The notes: generated by a model not told the origin, from the sequence alone. Positions 14,938-24,386 are shown, numbered from the stretch's first letter. The stretch is 64,000 nt of DNA from Hyphomonadaceae bacterium UBA1849 (GCA_002338565.1 DDIN01000008.1:170569-234568); one strand, 5' to 3'. Translations and numbers: made by a program.

Positions 14938-16161
14938 TCAGCCTTTGTCTCTGCTGCCAGCGCCAAATACGAGACGCGCTGTTCGCATAGAAGATGAAAA
15001 CTGATGTGACTTATTCGCGTCTTCATCATCCATGTTCACCGGCTTCAGATTGAAGGACGAGGAAAGTGACCAGTTCCAGTAGCGAAGCGTCGTTTGTGCC
15101 TTAGCAACGCTCATCATCTCGTAGATTTCCTTGATCCGCTCATAATGCGGATGAAGAACGCCCGGACCGATTTCGGCCGGTCGCTTCATCGCCGACCAGA
15201 GACGCATCAGATAATGGCGCTTGAGACCTGTGGCCTTACACAGCACGGCGATAGCCTCACCGCCCGGGTCTGTCAGAATTTTCGCAGCTGTCACCGGTTT
15301 GATACCGGCCAGGTGCCCAATCTCCTGCGCTGAATCGCGTGTCAGCCCCTGCTTTTCAGCCGCCTCAATCGCCTCTTCAAGCGAGTCATACGGGCTACGC
15401 TCGATGGCAGCACGGTTACGCTGGCGACGCTCGATCAGCTGAAGTGTTTTACGCGTGACCGGATCAGACCAGCCTTCAGCAGACGCGAGCGCAAAAATAT
15501 CACCGCAAATGTCAATCAGCTCAGACCGATCAGCCGAAAACTTCATCAGAATTTTCCGGCGATCTTCTTCATTAGACCACCAGAACATCGTCATGGCGTG
15601 GTTCGGGGTCATCTCATCGCGGTCAATAAGCATTGGGCACAGATGCTCGTTAGTGCGCGACAGCTCCATCAGATCATCCATAGCGGTTTCAGAAATGAAA
15701 GCGCGGCGCGATTTCAGCATGACCTCAATGGCCGGAACATGACCAATCTCAACCAGCGTATCGCAGACGGATGGAGACAGTGTCTTGCGGTGCGCAATCG
15801 CCTCGGCGTGCAGCGGCGTCGTGTGCTTCAGAATGAAGTTCAGATCCGAGTCGTCGAAGGATTCATTCTGCTGCAGCAGCTCCTGGCCAACCTCGATGGA
15901 ACACATACCAAGATAACGCAGAACGCGGCGCGGGGCTTCCTGTGTCGGCACAAAACGGCGTGCGCAGAAAATCCGGTCTTCCTCTTCCGCATCGAACAGC
16001 ATTTCGAGAAGAACATCACCAGCCATGGACCGGTCTTGTGGCGGAATGCGGGAACTGGGCATAGCCACGACATCAATCAGACGACGAAGAAGCGTATGTC
16101 TTGCGCGGCGCGGCGTTTCGGCAACGGCCTCTGAAAGAAGAAGTGCTGGATCAGTAGCCAT
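14938..16161 (-). CDS. DUF2336 domain protein
   Basis: The 407-residue helical protein matches DUF2336 (PF10098), found almost only in alphaproteobacteria. Supporting features are ARHTLLRRLIDVV near the start, repeated HEAT-like helices (APRRVLRYLGMC, LPLHAEAIAHR-type segments), and the C-terminal part LAGIKPVTAAKILTDPGGEAIAVLCKA. The ATG at 16161 is chosen over the upstream TTG at 16173 because GGGA lies just before it. In Caulobacter relatives, DUF2336 proteins have been tied to motility and surface sensing, but the role here is not shown by the sequence. It stands alone, upstream of nothing on its strand for 110 bp. Confidence 0.82.
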   Translation of the reverse strand: MATDPALLLSEAVAETPRRARHTLLRRLIDVVAMPSSRIPPQDRSMAGDVLLEMLFDAEEEDRIFCARRFVPTQEAPRRVLRYLGMCSIEVGQELLQQNESFDDSDLNFILKHTTPLHAEAIAHRKTLSPSVCDTLVEIGHVPAIEVMLKSRRAFISETAMDDLMELSRTNEHLCPMLIDRDEMTPNHAMTMFWWSNEEDRRKILMKFSADRSELIDICGDIFALASAEGWSDPVTRKTLQLIERRQRNRAAIERSPYDSLEEAIEAAEKQGLTRDSAQEIGHLAGIKPVTAAKILTDPGGEAIAVLCKATGLKRHYLMRLWSAMKRPAEIGPGVLHPHYERIKEIYEMMSVAKAQTTLRYWNWSLSSSFNLKPVNMDDEDANKSHQFSSSMRTARLVFGAGSRDKG

Positions 16162-16302
16162 GTGTTTTCCCAAAAGTACTCACCGGACAACATGCCAGAA
16201 AAGACTTAACGGGGTCTCACCAGACTTGCTAAAGTCACAGCTATAACAGCCTATTTTTACGCTATTGTTCGCCGTAAAAGCGAAAAATCACCACTACATA
16301 AT

Positions 16303-16746
16303 TTATCGTTTTTCAGGGTGAATACATAACAATAGAAGCGAAGCCGTGAGCGCTGCGACGGTCAGGTAGAACGCCGCGCCTGCATCACTCTCACCCGTGG
16401 CGGGGTCGGTCAGCTCCATCCCCACCCATGGCGAGAGATAAATCCCTGCCAGCACCAGAAACAGAATGCTGGCAAACCGCGCGCCTGTTTTACGAAATGG
16501 CGGGATGAGCAGCATGAACGCAGCCAGCAGTTCCAGAGCGCCCATAATCACCCGCCCCGTCGGCTCGAACAGCGCAATACCCGTGCTTTCGGCCAATGAT
16601 GAAAAGACGATATTCTCGCCCGGAAGGTCATAAAAAATAACCTGCCCGACAGCCGGTTCCGGCCATGGATGCACTGTCCAGTGAAGAAATACTGCAATCA
16701 GGAAAAGGGCCAGTAACCAGCTAAGGCTGTTGCGAATGGCACGCAT
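16303..16746 (-). CDS. DoxX-like small membrane protein
   Basis: The 147-residue protein has four membrane helices. The pattern (Pro-rich first loop, MGALELLAAFMLLIPPFRKTGA, FLVLAGIYLSPW) resembles DoxX/DoxD-type membrane proteins. The family call is tentative. It is the only gene between the DUF2336 gene and the divergent MFS gene. Confidence 0.6.
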   Translation of the reverse strand: MRAIRNSLSWLLALFLIAVFLHWTVHPWPEPAVGQVIFYDLPGENIVFSSLAESTGIALFEPTGRVIMGALELLAAFMLLIPPFRKTGARFASILFLVLAGIYLSPWVGMELTDPATGESDAGAAFYLTVAALTASLLLLCIHPEKR

Positions 16747-16890
16747 GTTTCAGGTCCTGTCCTCTCTGTTCTTTGCACACATTGTGATGACCAGTCTGTC
16801 GCAAGGTCAAGATTGCCACATGGCCAGACTACTGACATTCCGGAAGATACGTGGCAACGATGTCCGCCGGGGTAACAGACAGGCGCTCAA

Positions 16891-18294
16891 ATGAGTGAAG
16901 AGTTCGACAAGCTGGATCGCGAAGTGATGGAGGGCGCCCGCTCTCCGATTGCCGGTGTTGATTCTGCGCTGGCTGCGGGTGCAGCGTTCAGATCACGTCC
17001 ACGTATCAAGCGTCACGTTTCGCGCGAACTGCCAGCTTATCTCATCGTGCAATCCACCTGGTTCATGGCGTTCGGCCTGCAAATGGTGCTGTTTCCTTAC
17101 CTCATCACCATCAAGCTCGGCCTTGATGGCACAGAGCTGGGTATTGCCAATATGGCGCTGGCGGCACCGTCTGTTGTCTTCCTTCTGATTGGCGGCGTGG
17201 TGGCAGAGCGCGCAGATGGAAAGCGTATGCTTATGCTTCTGCACGGGCTGGCCGCTTTTCCGGCCATCATGCTGGCACTGGCCGTGCATGAAAGCTGGCT
17301 CGCTTACTCGCTCATGGTCGGCTACGGCATTTCCATGGGCACGCTCGGCGCCTTCATGATGCCTGCCCGCGATTCCATTCTGAACGAAGTGGTCGACCGG
17401 CGCGCGCGCACCGGTTCCAACGTGACGCTCCAGCGCGGCGTTGCTTTTGCCACCCTCGCCCAGTTTGCAGCCCAGGTGATGGGCATTGTCCTCGGCGGCT
17501 ATGCCGATAAGGCAACGAAAATGCCGCCTTTCCTTGGTGGCTTCACCATTGGTCCCGTCTCGTCAGAGCATCTCCTCTATTTTCAGGGCTTCATCGTTGC
17601 CTGCGGCGCGTTCGCTGCACTCTGGCTTGCACGCGGGCGTCAGGTCACGACAGGCCGCAGCGGTCTGGGCGCGGCCTTTGGGGATATGTCGGACGGCTTC
17701 CGAACAGTAACGGGCAATAAGCAGCTTCTCGCCATGACGCTTTCCATGTTCGGCGTCGGTATTTTCGTGATCGGCTCGTTTCTTGTTGTTCTGCCAATGA
17801 TCAACCGCGAAGTGTTCGGCCTCGGACCGGACGGTATTCGCGATATGTATGTGACCTTCTGGTTTGGCGCGTTTGTGTCATCCGCCATTCTGTCGACCGT
17901 GGGCAATCTAAAACGCCCGGGACGCCTGCTCCTCACCTCGCAATTCCTTGGCTCAATGGTCATTCTGGTCATGCTGTGGGAAGGCATTAAAGACTATCAC
18001 GAGATATTCCTCGGCATTGTCTTCATCTGGGGGCTGGCAGGCGGCGTCTCTATCGCCATGAGCCGTTCCATCGTTCAGGCTGCAGCGCCGAAAGACCAGC
18101 TTGCCCGTGTGCTGTCTATCTACCAGCTCGGCTTTATGGCGGGTGCGCCGATTGGCGCGTTTATCATGGGCTTTGCAGTTGATAATTTCGGCCCGCACAA
18201 GATTGCATTCGTACCCGCGCTCGGCATGGCCATTATCGTTATCTGGATGGTTTTCGGCTCACCGATCTGGAACATGAAATCGGAAGACGCCTAG
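16891..18294 (+). CDS. MFS transporter
   Basis: The 467-residue protein has 12 predicted membrane helices after a soluble N-terminus of about 50 residues. Loop 2-3 holds GGVVAERADGKRMLM, the MFS motif A region, and the middle and late helices have the Gly-rich patterns of drug or siderophore exporters (MFS_3 type). The substrate cannot be told from sequence. It ends 5 bp before the convergent oxygenase gene, with no clear terminator between them. Confidence 0.85.
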   Translation: MSEEFDKLDREVMEGARSPIAGVDSALAAGAAFRSRPRIKRHVSRELPAYLIVQSTWFMAFGLQMVLFPYLITIKLGLDGTELGIANMALAAPSVVFLLIGGVVAERADGKRMLMLLHGLAAFPAIMLALAVHESWLAYSLMVGYGISMGTLGAFMMPARDSILNEVVDRRARTGSNVTLQRGVAFATLAQFAAQVMGIVLGGYADKATKMPPFLGGFTIGPVSSEHLLYFQGFIVACGAFAALWLARGRQVTTGRSGLGAAFGDMSDGFRTVTGNKQLLAMTLSMFGVGIFVIGSFLVVLPMINREVFGLGPDGIRDMYVTFWFGAFVSSAILSTVGNLKRPGRLLLTSQFLGSMVILVMLWEGIKDYHEIFLGIVFIWGLAGGVSIAMSRSIVQAAAPKDQLARVLSIYQLGFMAGAPIGAFIMGFAVDNFGPHKIAFVPALGMAIIVIWMVFGSPIWNMKSEDA

Positions 18295-18299
18295 CGTTA

Positions 18300-18923
18300 T
18301 CAGCTCAGATTAAAGCTGATCGACAAGCGCGGCTCATCGGCCATATTCACCAGCACTTCATGACGCAGCCAGCTCTCCCAGAAGAGCGCCTGCCCGACCT
18401 GTGGCTGGAAATAGATGAAGCGTTTGAGGTCCGCTGCGATGTCAGCTTTTTGCGGCGGTGAATTCATCATGAAAGGGAGGCGCGGGTCTTCAAACCGGAT
18501 CGCGCTGGCGCCTTCTGGCAGGTCCAGATAAAACGTGCCTGACAGAACCGAGTTCGGATGGATATGTCCGGAATGGCCTGCGCCCGGATCAAGCACATTC
18601 ACCCAGAAACTATTCATGCTGAGCTTGTGAGACCCAAGTTCGAAGCCCAGCTCTTTTGCGTAGGCATTCGCCGCTTTCACAAGGCGCTTTTCAAGCTTTC
18701 CGAATGCCGAAATCCGCTGCGGTAAATCATTGAGCGACGCATAGGATGTGTAGCCGAGATATCCCTGCTCCTCGCACCATTGCTGGCCGGCCTCATCGCC
18801 TTCGGCCAGCATGACAACGCCATCAATCAGGTCTTCGATAAATTCGGCATCCTTGGCCGGATCGACGATCGGGCACTCATGAATCTGGGTCGCGAAATAG
18901 CTGCGGGTGACGGCTTTGGTCAT
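18300..18923 (-). CDS. TIGR02466-type 2OG-Fe(II) oxygenase
   Basis: The 207-residue protein matches the TIGR02466 putative oxygenase group. It has SFWVNVLDPGAGHSGHIHPN followed by SVLSGTFYLDLPEG, then FEDPR and near the end FWESWLRHEV. The His residues of HSGHIH and WLRHEV are the likely iron ligands and RLSISFN the 2-oxoglutarate end. Some members act on small or lipid-like substrates; the substrate here is unknown. It is a single-gene unit. Confidence 0.75.
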   Translation of the reverse strand: MTKAVTRSYFATQIHECPIVDPAKDAEFIEDLIDGVVMLAEGDEAGQQWCEEQGYLGYTSYASLNDLPQRISAFGKLEKRLVKAANAYAKELGFELGSHKLSMNSFWVNVLDPGAGHSGHIHPNSVLSGTFYLDLPEGASAIRFEDPRLPFMMNSPPQKADIAADLKRFIYFQPQVGQALFWESWLRHEVLVNMADEPRLSISFNLS

Positions 18924-19096
18924 CTGGCAAAATCCTGCAATTAACGAATGGCCTTATGACGCGCTCTCGGAAACCGCGCAATGCGGCGATAAGGCAAGCA
19001 GTGCCCTAAGTTTTCCGGTAATTTCATTTACGAGTGTTAATCTCCCTGTCACCTGTACGGAGTATATACATGCAACCCCCCATACGGAGTGACGGC

Positions 19097-19492
19097 ATGG
19101 AAAATAAAATAGACCTCCTCAAACAGGAGCATGTTGCTATTCTGGACGCCCTCAAAGAAGCCCGTCGTATCGGGTTGGGCACAGAAAGCGGACGTCAGAA
19201 GCTACTTGAAGCCAAAGAATTGTTCCGTGCACACCTGCACCATGAAGAAGAGCAGATTTACGCAGAACTTCGCGCCAATCCGGCAACACGCGACATTGCA
19301 AAACGCTTTCACGGCGACATGCAAATGCTGGCGCCGACGCTCGCTGATTTCTTCAAGACGCATATTGAAGATGGTACGGGCGAAACCGGTTCAAGCGACC
19401 TCGGCCAGCTACTTGGTCTGTTGCAAGCCCGCTTCTCCAAGGAAGAATATCTTCTTTATCCTACGGCGGTTCGCGGCCAGACTGCAGCGTAA
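19097..19492 (+). CDS. Hemerythrin-like HHE domain protein
   Basis: The protein of 131 residues (from the ATG at 19097) shows the hemerythrin pattern: LLKQEHVAILDAL, then RAHLHHEEEQIY, FHGDMQ and FSKEEYLLYP. These His and Glu residues can bind a di-iron site that carries or senses O2 or NO. GGAG lies 7 nt before 19097. An in-frame ATG at 19070 also has a GGAG before it, so a 9-residue longer form is possible. A hairpin terminator follows. Confidence 0.85.
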   Translation: MENKIDLLKQEHVAILDALKEARRIGLGTESGRQKLLEAKELFRAHLHHEEEQIYAELRANPATRDIAKRFHGDMQMLAPTLADFFKTHIEDGTGETGSSDLGQLLGLLQARFSKEEYLLYPTAVRGQTAA

Positions 19493-19514
19493 CCCTCTCC
19501 CAAACGGCAAGGCA

Positions 19515-19545
19515 AAGAGCGTGACCAGGGTCGCGCTCTTCTTTT
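19515..19545 (+). terminator. Terminator of the hemerythrin gene
   Basis: AAGAGCG at 19515-19521 pairs with CGCTCTT at 19534-19540, with GAC/GTC pairs inside, and CTTTTA follows. It lies 22 bp after the stop codon. Confidence 0.75.
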
Positions 19546-19639
19546 ATGCGCCAGCTTTTTAGCGCCCATAGTGCTGTGAGGGCTGGTCAGACGACCAGAT
19601 TTTGCTATGTGAGCGCCTTGATTAAAAGGATATCTGCTC

Positions 19640-20740
19640 ATGGGCTTCAAATGCGGGATCGTCGGCCTTCCTAACGTTGGCAAATCCACCCTGTTCAACG
19701 CGCTGACCAAAACAGCTGCGGCGCAGGCAGAGAACTATCCTTTCTGCACGATCGAACCGAATGTCGGTGACGTTGCGATGCCAGAGCCGCGCCTGAAAGT
19801 GCTGGCGGAAATCGCAGGATCGAAAGAGATCATCCCGACGCGTATGAACTTCGTCGATATTGCGGGCCTCGTTAAGGGCGCGTCGCAAGGCGAAGGCCTT
19901 GGCAACCAGTTCCTCGCAAACATTCGTGAGACCGACGCCGTTGCGTACGTTCTGCGCTGTTTCGAAGACGAAGACATTACGCACGTATCCGGCAAGATCG
20001 ACCCGCTCGCAGACTATGAAGTCGTCGAGACAGAGCTGATGCTGGCTGACCTTGAAAGCCTTGAGAAGCGCCGTCCGGCCCTTGAGAAAAAAGCAAAGAG
20101 CGGCGGCGATAAAGACGCCAAAGAAACGCTCGCGCTGATCGATCTGGCGCTGGAACAGCTGAACGATGGCAAGCCTGCGCGCCACGCCGACATTCCTAAA
20201 GACAGCCGCAAGGCATGGCGCATGATGCAGCTTCTGACAGCCAAGCCTGTTTTCTATATTTGTAACGTGGACGAAGACTCTGCGGAAACCGGCAATGAGT
20301 TTTCTGCTGTTGTTGAGAAGCACGCTGCCGCTGAAGGTTCACCTGTCGTCGTGATTTCCGCGAAGATCGAATTTGAAATCGCCATGCTGGATGATGACGA
20401 TCAGGCAGAATTCCTTGAGACGCTCGGCCTTGAAGAGCCTGGCCTCAACCGCGTCATCCGTGCGGGCTATGACCTGCTCGGCCTGCAGACCTATTTCACC
20501 GTTGGCCCGAAAGAGGCCCGCGCCTGGACCATTCCGGAGGGCTCGACTGCCCCTCAGGCGGCTGGCGTCATCCACGGTGACTTTGAAAAAGGCTTCATCC
20601 GCGCCGAAACCATCGCCTATGAAGACTATGTCGCGAACAAAGGCGAAGCTGGCGCGAAAGAAGCCGGCAAAATGCGCGCCGAGGGCAAGGAATACATTGT
20701 CAAAGACGGTGATGTTCTGCACTTCCGCTTCAACGTCTAA
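19640..20740 (+). CDS. ychF: Redox-regulated ATPase/GTPase YchF
   Basis: The 366-residue protein matches YchF along its full usual length. It has the Walker A motif GLPNVGKSTLFNALT (residues 8-22), the switch region FVDIAGLVKGAS, the NVDE motif in place of NKxD (FYICNVDEDS), and a C-terminal TGS domain that ends in HFRFNV. YchF is an Obg-family P-loop protein that binds ATP, interacts with ribosomes and affects stress responses. AAGGA lies 8 nt before the ATG. Confidence 0.97.
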   Translation: MGFKCGIVGLPNVGKSTLFNALTKTAAAQAENYPFCTIEPNVGDVAMPEPRLKVLAEIAGSKEIIPTRMNFVDIAGLVKGASQGEGLGNQFLANIRETDAVAYVLRCFEDEDITHVSGKIDPLADYEVVETELMLADLESLEKRRPALEKKAKSGGDKDAKETLALIDLALEQLNDGKPARHADIPKDSRKAWRMMQLLTAKPVFYICNVDEDSAETGNEFSAVVEKHAAAEGSPVVVISAKIEFEIAMLDDDDQAEFLETLGLEEPGLNRVIRAGYDLLGLQTYFTVGPKEARAWTIPEGSTAPQAAGVIHGDFEKGFIRAETIAYEDYVANKGEAGAKEAGKMRAEGKEYIVKDGDVLHFRFNV

Positions 20741-20748
20741 GCTGGATA

Positions 20749-21141
20749 CTAACGAGGCATGGCATTCCCGATGGCCTGACTGACCGCCAGTCCGGCCATC
20801 ATGCCGTCATATGCGTGCGTGCCCATGACGACTTCCAGATCGCGCTGGTCGGTCACTAATTGCGTAAATTCGTTCACGACATTCGGGGCTGAGAGATCCT
20901 TTCCGTGGATTTCCGCCCAGTCGGTGATGTCTTCGGCCTCATCAGCCAGCTGGGCAATCACCGCAAAATAAAAGAGAAACTCACCAATTGATGGTGCGCC
21001 ATGACCGGCCTTCATCGTCATGCGCCGTTTCATATGGCCACGGGGACTGGCGAGCGTGCAGGCATAGACGTCTTCGCTTGCCTCTACACAGTCCAGCGTC
21101 AGCTTGGCCTCATTGATCGCATCCAGAATAAAGTCGCTCAT
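20749..21141 (-). CDS. Protein of unknown function
   Basis: The 130-residue soluble protein has no signal peptide and no domain I recognise. Visible features are a basic RGHMKRRMTMKAG segment (residues about 34-46), then helical and acidic stretches. It is convergent with ychF (8-bp gap) and its upstream neighbour is the terminator of the triple-repeat gene, so it has its own promoter. Confidence 0.6.
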   Translation of the reverse strand: MSDFILDAINEAKLTLDCVEASEDVYACTLASPRGHMKRRMTMKAGHGAPSIGEFLFYFAVIAQLADEAEDITDWAEIHGKDLSAPNVVNEFTQLVTDQRDLEVVMGTHAYDGMMAGLAVSQAIGNAMPR

Positions 21142-21170
21142 TTTCCAAGCCTAAGCTCCAAACGCGCAAT

Positions 21171-21200
21171 AAAAAAGGGCCTCCGAACGGACGCCCTTTT
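21171..21200 (-). terminator. Terminator of the triple-repeat protein gene
   Basis: AAAAGGGC (21173-21180) and GCCCTTTT (21193-21200) form the stem with inner CCG/CGG pairs. On the minus strand it runs into six T. It lies 23 bp beyond the stop. Confidence 0.8.
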
Positions 21201-21222
21201 CAATTCAAGATGAAAGCCGCGT

Positions 21223-22377
21223 TTAACGCAGAACAGAGTCAAAGGCTTCGACGAAGCGCTTATGACCGATTTCCGACATGCGCGTTGCGACTTTAGATTT
21301 CGCCTCATCAACGCTATTGCCCCAGAAGTCGGCAAGGCGCTGCGCGTCATCATAAGTCAGTTCCGCTTCTGACCAGTCGCAGCGCACATTGGTGGCTGAC
21401 TGAATGTCGGCATCTGCAAGAATTGTAATGCCCGCGCTGATCTTGTTCGACAGGATCATCTTACCTTCCCAGACACTGGCACCCCACACAGAAGCAATCT
21501 TCTTTGCATCACAGAAGCCGTAATCGCTGGCTGCGTAGATTTCGAAGTCGCCGGTTATTTCATTATTGGCTGGCGCACTGCTGTCGAGAACAGAGGCGAA
21601 GGTTTCAACGAAACGCTTATGGCCCATGCCAGACATAAGATCCCCGACCTTGGACTTTGCACCGTCTACAGTCTGTCCCCAATACGCGGCGAGACGTTCT
21701 GCATCGGCATAGGTCAGTTCCGCTTCACTCCAGTCACAACGCACATTGCTCGCTGATGCAATGTCCGCATCAGCAAGGTCGGTGAGACCGGCGCTTATTT
21801 TGTTGGCGAGCGTCAGCTTGCCGTCCAGAATGCTCTGGCCCCAGACGGACGCGATCTTTTTGGCATCGCAATAGCCGTAATCGCTCGCCGCATATGTTTC
21901 GAAATTTCCGGCGACGTCATATTCATCACCTTCAGTCTGGGCCGCCATCGCGTCTGCAAATGTCTCAACAAAGCGCTTATGACCCATGCCCGACATGAGA
22001 TCAGCAACCTTGGATTTTGCTTCATCAACGCTATTGCCCCAATAGCTGGCAAGCTGTGTTGCATCCGCATAAGTGAGCTCTGCTTCAGACCAGTCACAAC
22101 GCACACCATCCGCTGAGGCGATATCTGCATCCGCAAGATCCGTCAGACCCGCGCGCACCTTGTTCGCGAGCGTCATCTTGCCTTCCCAGACGCTCTGCCC
22201 CCAGACAGACGCAATCTTTTTGGCATCGCAAAAGCCGTATTCACTGCTCGCATAAACGTCGAAATCGCTCATGCCGTTATTGTGACCGGCATGCTGTGCG
22301 TCTGCAGTTTGGGCCATGCCCATGGCGCCCGCGCCTGCAGCGAAAGTCGCTGCGAATACAGCGTTATAATTCGTCAT
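21223..22377 (-). CDS. Secreted protein with three near-identical ~106-residue repeats
   Basis: The 384-residue protein has a signal peptide (cleavage likely near TADAQ, residue 28), then three tandem copies of one domain at about residues 39-144, 159-264 and 278-384. Each copy has YGxCDAKKIASVWG, a linker of about 40 residues, NVRCDWSEAELTY, a second helix with YWG, and GHKRFVE at the end. Cys residues fall at 50/94, 170/214 and 289/333, each pair 44 apart, which suggests one disulphide per repeat. Single-domain relatives may exist but I do not recognise the family. Periplasmic or extracellular location is inferred. Confidence 0.8.
   Translation of the reverse strand: MTNYNAVFAATFAAGAGAMGMAQTADAQHAGHNNGMSDFDVYASSEYGFCDAKKIASVWGQSVWEGKMTLANKVRAGLTDLADADIASADGVRCDWSEAELTYADATQLASYWGNSVDEAKSKVADLMSGMGHKRFVETFADAMAAQTEGDEYDVAGNFETYAASDYGYCDAKKIASVWGQSILDGKLTLANKISAGLTDLADADIASASNVRCDWSEAELTYADAERLAAYWGQTVDGAKSKVGDLMSGMGHKRFVETFASVLDSSAPANNEITGDFEIYAASDYGFCDAKKIASVWGASVWEGKMILSNKISAGITILADADIQSATNVRCDWSEAELTYDDAQRLADFWGNSVDEAKSKVATRMSEIGHKRFVEAFDSVLR
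21226..22263 (-). repeat. Three tandem in-gene repeats
   Basis: The copies lie at about 22263-21946, 21903-21586 and 21546-21226. They are highly alike at protein and DNA level and are separated by short unlike linkers of 13-14 residues. Confidence 0.85.
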
Positions 22378-22478
22378 TTAGATAATCCCCTGATGGTCCC
22401 GTAATTTTCCCTTGATGAAGACTATTCATGAATGCCTGAAAAAGGCTACCCATTTTGTCAGTAAGGAATGGGGTCGAT

Positions 22479-23504
22479 ATGACGGGTACAATCTGGAAAA
22501 CAGGATTTGAAATCGAGCTGCTGGCACCGCGTGGCAAGACACGCGCGGATCTGGCTCACGCACTCGCGGCAAAGCATGGTGGCTCGGTGAACCGGATGTT
22601 CTACCCCCAGTCAGAACCGAGCCTCGCACCCAGTGTGCAGGTGTTTGAAAACCTTATCCTTGGCTTCGACGCCGTAGATGAGAGCGGAAACAGGGTCGCG
22701 CTATGCGTCGATGACCTGACCATCAATGCCGATCTGAACCGCAGCGCGCCGCCTCTGGAGGGCTGGATGCGTATCGTCAGCGATGATGGCAGGCTGTTAT
22801 CTCTGGTCTCAAAGGTCTGCGATCCGGATGCCTCGATTGAAGATGTGCTGAAACCTGTGTCCAGCCTCTTCAATACGCCTCTTGAAAGCGAAGGCGGCAT
22901 CTTCAAAGCGAGCGACGAGAAGAAGCGCCCGATTGCGCTGGCCACGGGACTGCCCGGTGAGCGGGAACGCCCGTGCGAGATCATCACCGCTCCGCTTGAA
23001 GACAATCGCGAAGGCATACTTGGCGAGCTTATCGGCACCGCGAAGGCGCTGGGGTTTGTCATCCCCAAGGAAGCGGCCGTACATGTCCATTTTGATGCAG
23101 AGCGCCTGTGCGATGCACGGGTTCTGTCACGCCTGATCTATTTCCTTGCGAAACACGGAAAAGCCTTACGCGCGCATGTCGGCACAAACCCGAACTGTGT
23201 GCGCCTTGGCCCGATCGCGACAAACCTGATCGAGCTGGCAAGCGATGAGGCCTTTCTAAAGGCAGGCTGGGACGAAGCGCGCCAGATGCTTCTGGCCTGC
23301 AAACCGACTAAATATTGCGACTTCAACTTCCTCAACATCGCTGCAGGGTTCGACGCCAAGCACACAATTGAAGTGCGCATCTTTCCGGGCTCGATTGATG
23401 CCGATGAAATTTGCGGATTTGCGAACCTGTTCGAGCGCATATTGACCTGGGCCGTTGATCAGGATCGGCCTGCCTGCCCTGAAACGATTCAGCGCTTCCT
23501 TTGA
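22479..23504 (+). CDS. Amidoligase family enzyme
   Basis: The protein of 341 residues has the marks of the amidoligase (PF12224) COOH-NH2 ligase fold: TGFEIELL at the start, CEIITAPLED in the middle (the acidic strand E and the TPPL-like motif), then KEAAVHVHFD and the late CDFNFLNIAAGFD and EVRIFPGS. Such enzymes join a carboxyl and an amine with ATP, often on peptides or small molecules. The ATG at 22479 is preferred to the TTG at 22455. No glutamine amidotransferase or peptide gene is adjacent, so its substrate is unknown. Confidence 0.8.
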   Translation: MTGTIWKTGFEIELLAPRGKTRADLAHALAAKHGGSVNRMFYPQSEPSLAPSVQVFENLILGFDAVDESGNRVALCVDDLTINADLNRSAPPLEGWMRIVSDDGRLLSLVSKVCDPDASIEDVLKPVSSLFNTPLESEGGIFKASDEKKRPIALATGLPGERERPCEIITAPLEDNREGILGELIGTAKALGFVIPKEAAVHVHFDAERLCDARVLSRLIYFLAKHGKALRAHVGTNPNCVRLGPIATNLIELASDEAFLKAGWDEARQMLLACKPTKYCDFNFLNIAAGFDAKHTIEVRIFPGSIDADEICGFANLFERILTWAVDQDRPACPETIQRFL

Positions 23505-23510
23505 GGCATT

Positions 23511-23540
23511 AAAAAAGGCGGCCCATGCGAGCCGCCTTTT
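23511..23540. terminator. Bidirectional terminator between amidoligase and cytochrome c genes
   Basis: AAAAGGCGGC (23513-23522) pairs with GCCGCCTTTT (23531-23540). The stem has A/T runs on both sides, which suits the two convergent genes. Confidence 0.85.
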
Positions 23541-23564
23541 CAAAATCATTATAAGCAGAGCCGC

Positions 23565-24386
23565 TTAGTGGTTTGTTGGACCACGGCGACCATTCACAGC
23601 TTCGTCAGCGGCTTCAGTCGCATCTTCAACAGCTTCATCAGCAGCGTCTTCAACCTGCTCAACAATGCCAGCAGCTTCTTCAGCGACAGCGGCTGCAGCG
23701 TCATTGCTGGCTTCTGTCAGATCTTCAGCAGCTTCTTCAAGCGCAACACCTTGTGGAGCTTCAACGTCGACTTCAACCTCAGCAGCCATTTCTTCCTCAA
23801 CAGGAAGCGGCGCCGGGAATGGTGGAGCGTTCGGGCTCTGAGACGCGAGGTAAGCGATAACGTTCATACGCTCCGGGTCACGGCGCAGACCAGCGAAAGA
23901 CATCGCTGTGCCGTTTACGTAACCACGTGGGTTGAGGAGGAATGCGTCGAGCGCCTCATAGTCCCAATCGCCTTCCATGGACGCGAGCGTGCCAGAGTAA
24001 CCGTTAAAGCCGTCAGCTGCTGCAAATGCGCGACCAACAACGTCGTGCAGAGCCGGACCAGCGCCGTTCACGCCTGGGTCTTCTGCGTTGTGGCAGCTAG
24101 AACATTTAGACCGGAAAGAAGACGCACCATCTTCAACGCTTGCCATTGCGAGCATAGCGCCAAGGTCGAACACTTCTTCTTCAACTTCTGCACCACCAGC
24201 GCCTTCTTCAACAGGCAGGTAGTATGCATAGCTTGCCGCAAAGCGCTCATTCAAAGAGTGAGCTTCTTCTTCGTGGTGACCGCCGTGATGACCACCTTTT
24301 CCAAAGATGATGTCAGACAGCGTTGGCAAAGCCAGAAGTACGAGCAGAACGGCCAGCAGAGCGCCAGCAACTTTATTCAAAAACAT
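23565..24386 (-). CDS. Membrane-anchored c-type cytochrome
   Basis: The 273-residue protein has an N-terminal membrane anchor (residues about 5-28), a His-rich short region (GHHGGHHEEE), a class I cytochrome c domain with the haem site CSSCH (Cys95, Cys98, His99) and the axial Met162 in NGTAMSFAGL, and a long Glu/Ala-rich C-terminal tail that may be a coiled or disordered arm. Such proteins carry electrons between the bc1 complex and oxidases in the periplasm (CycM type). It is divergent from pheA, an arrangement I recall from other alphaproteobacteria. Confidence 0.9.
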   Translation of the reverse strand: MFLNKVAGALLAVLLVLLALPTLSDIIFGKGGHHGGHHEEEAHSLNERFAASYAYYLPVEEGAGGAEVEEEVFDLGAMLAMASVEDGASSFRSKCSSCHNAEDPGVNGAGPALHDVVGRAFAAADGFNGYSGTLASMEGDWDYEALDAFLLNPRGYVNGTAMSFAGLRRDPERMNVIAYLASQSPNAPPFPAPLPVEEEMAAEVEVDVEAPQGVALEEAAEDLTEASNDAAAAVAEEAAGIVEQVEDAADEAVEDATEAADEAVNGRRGPTNH

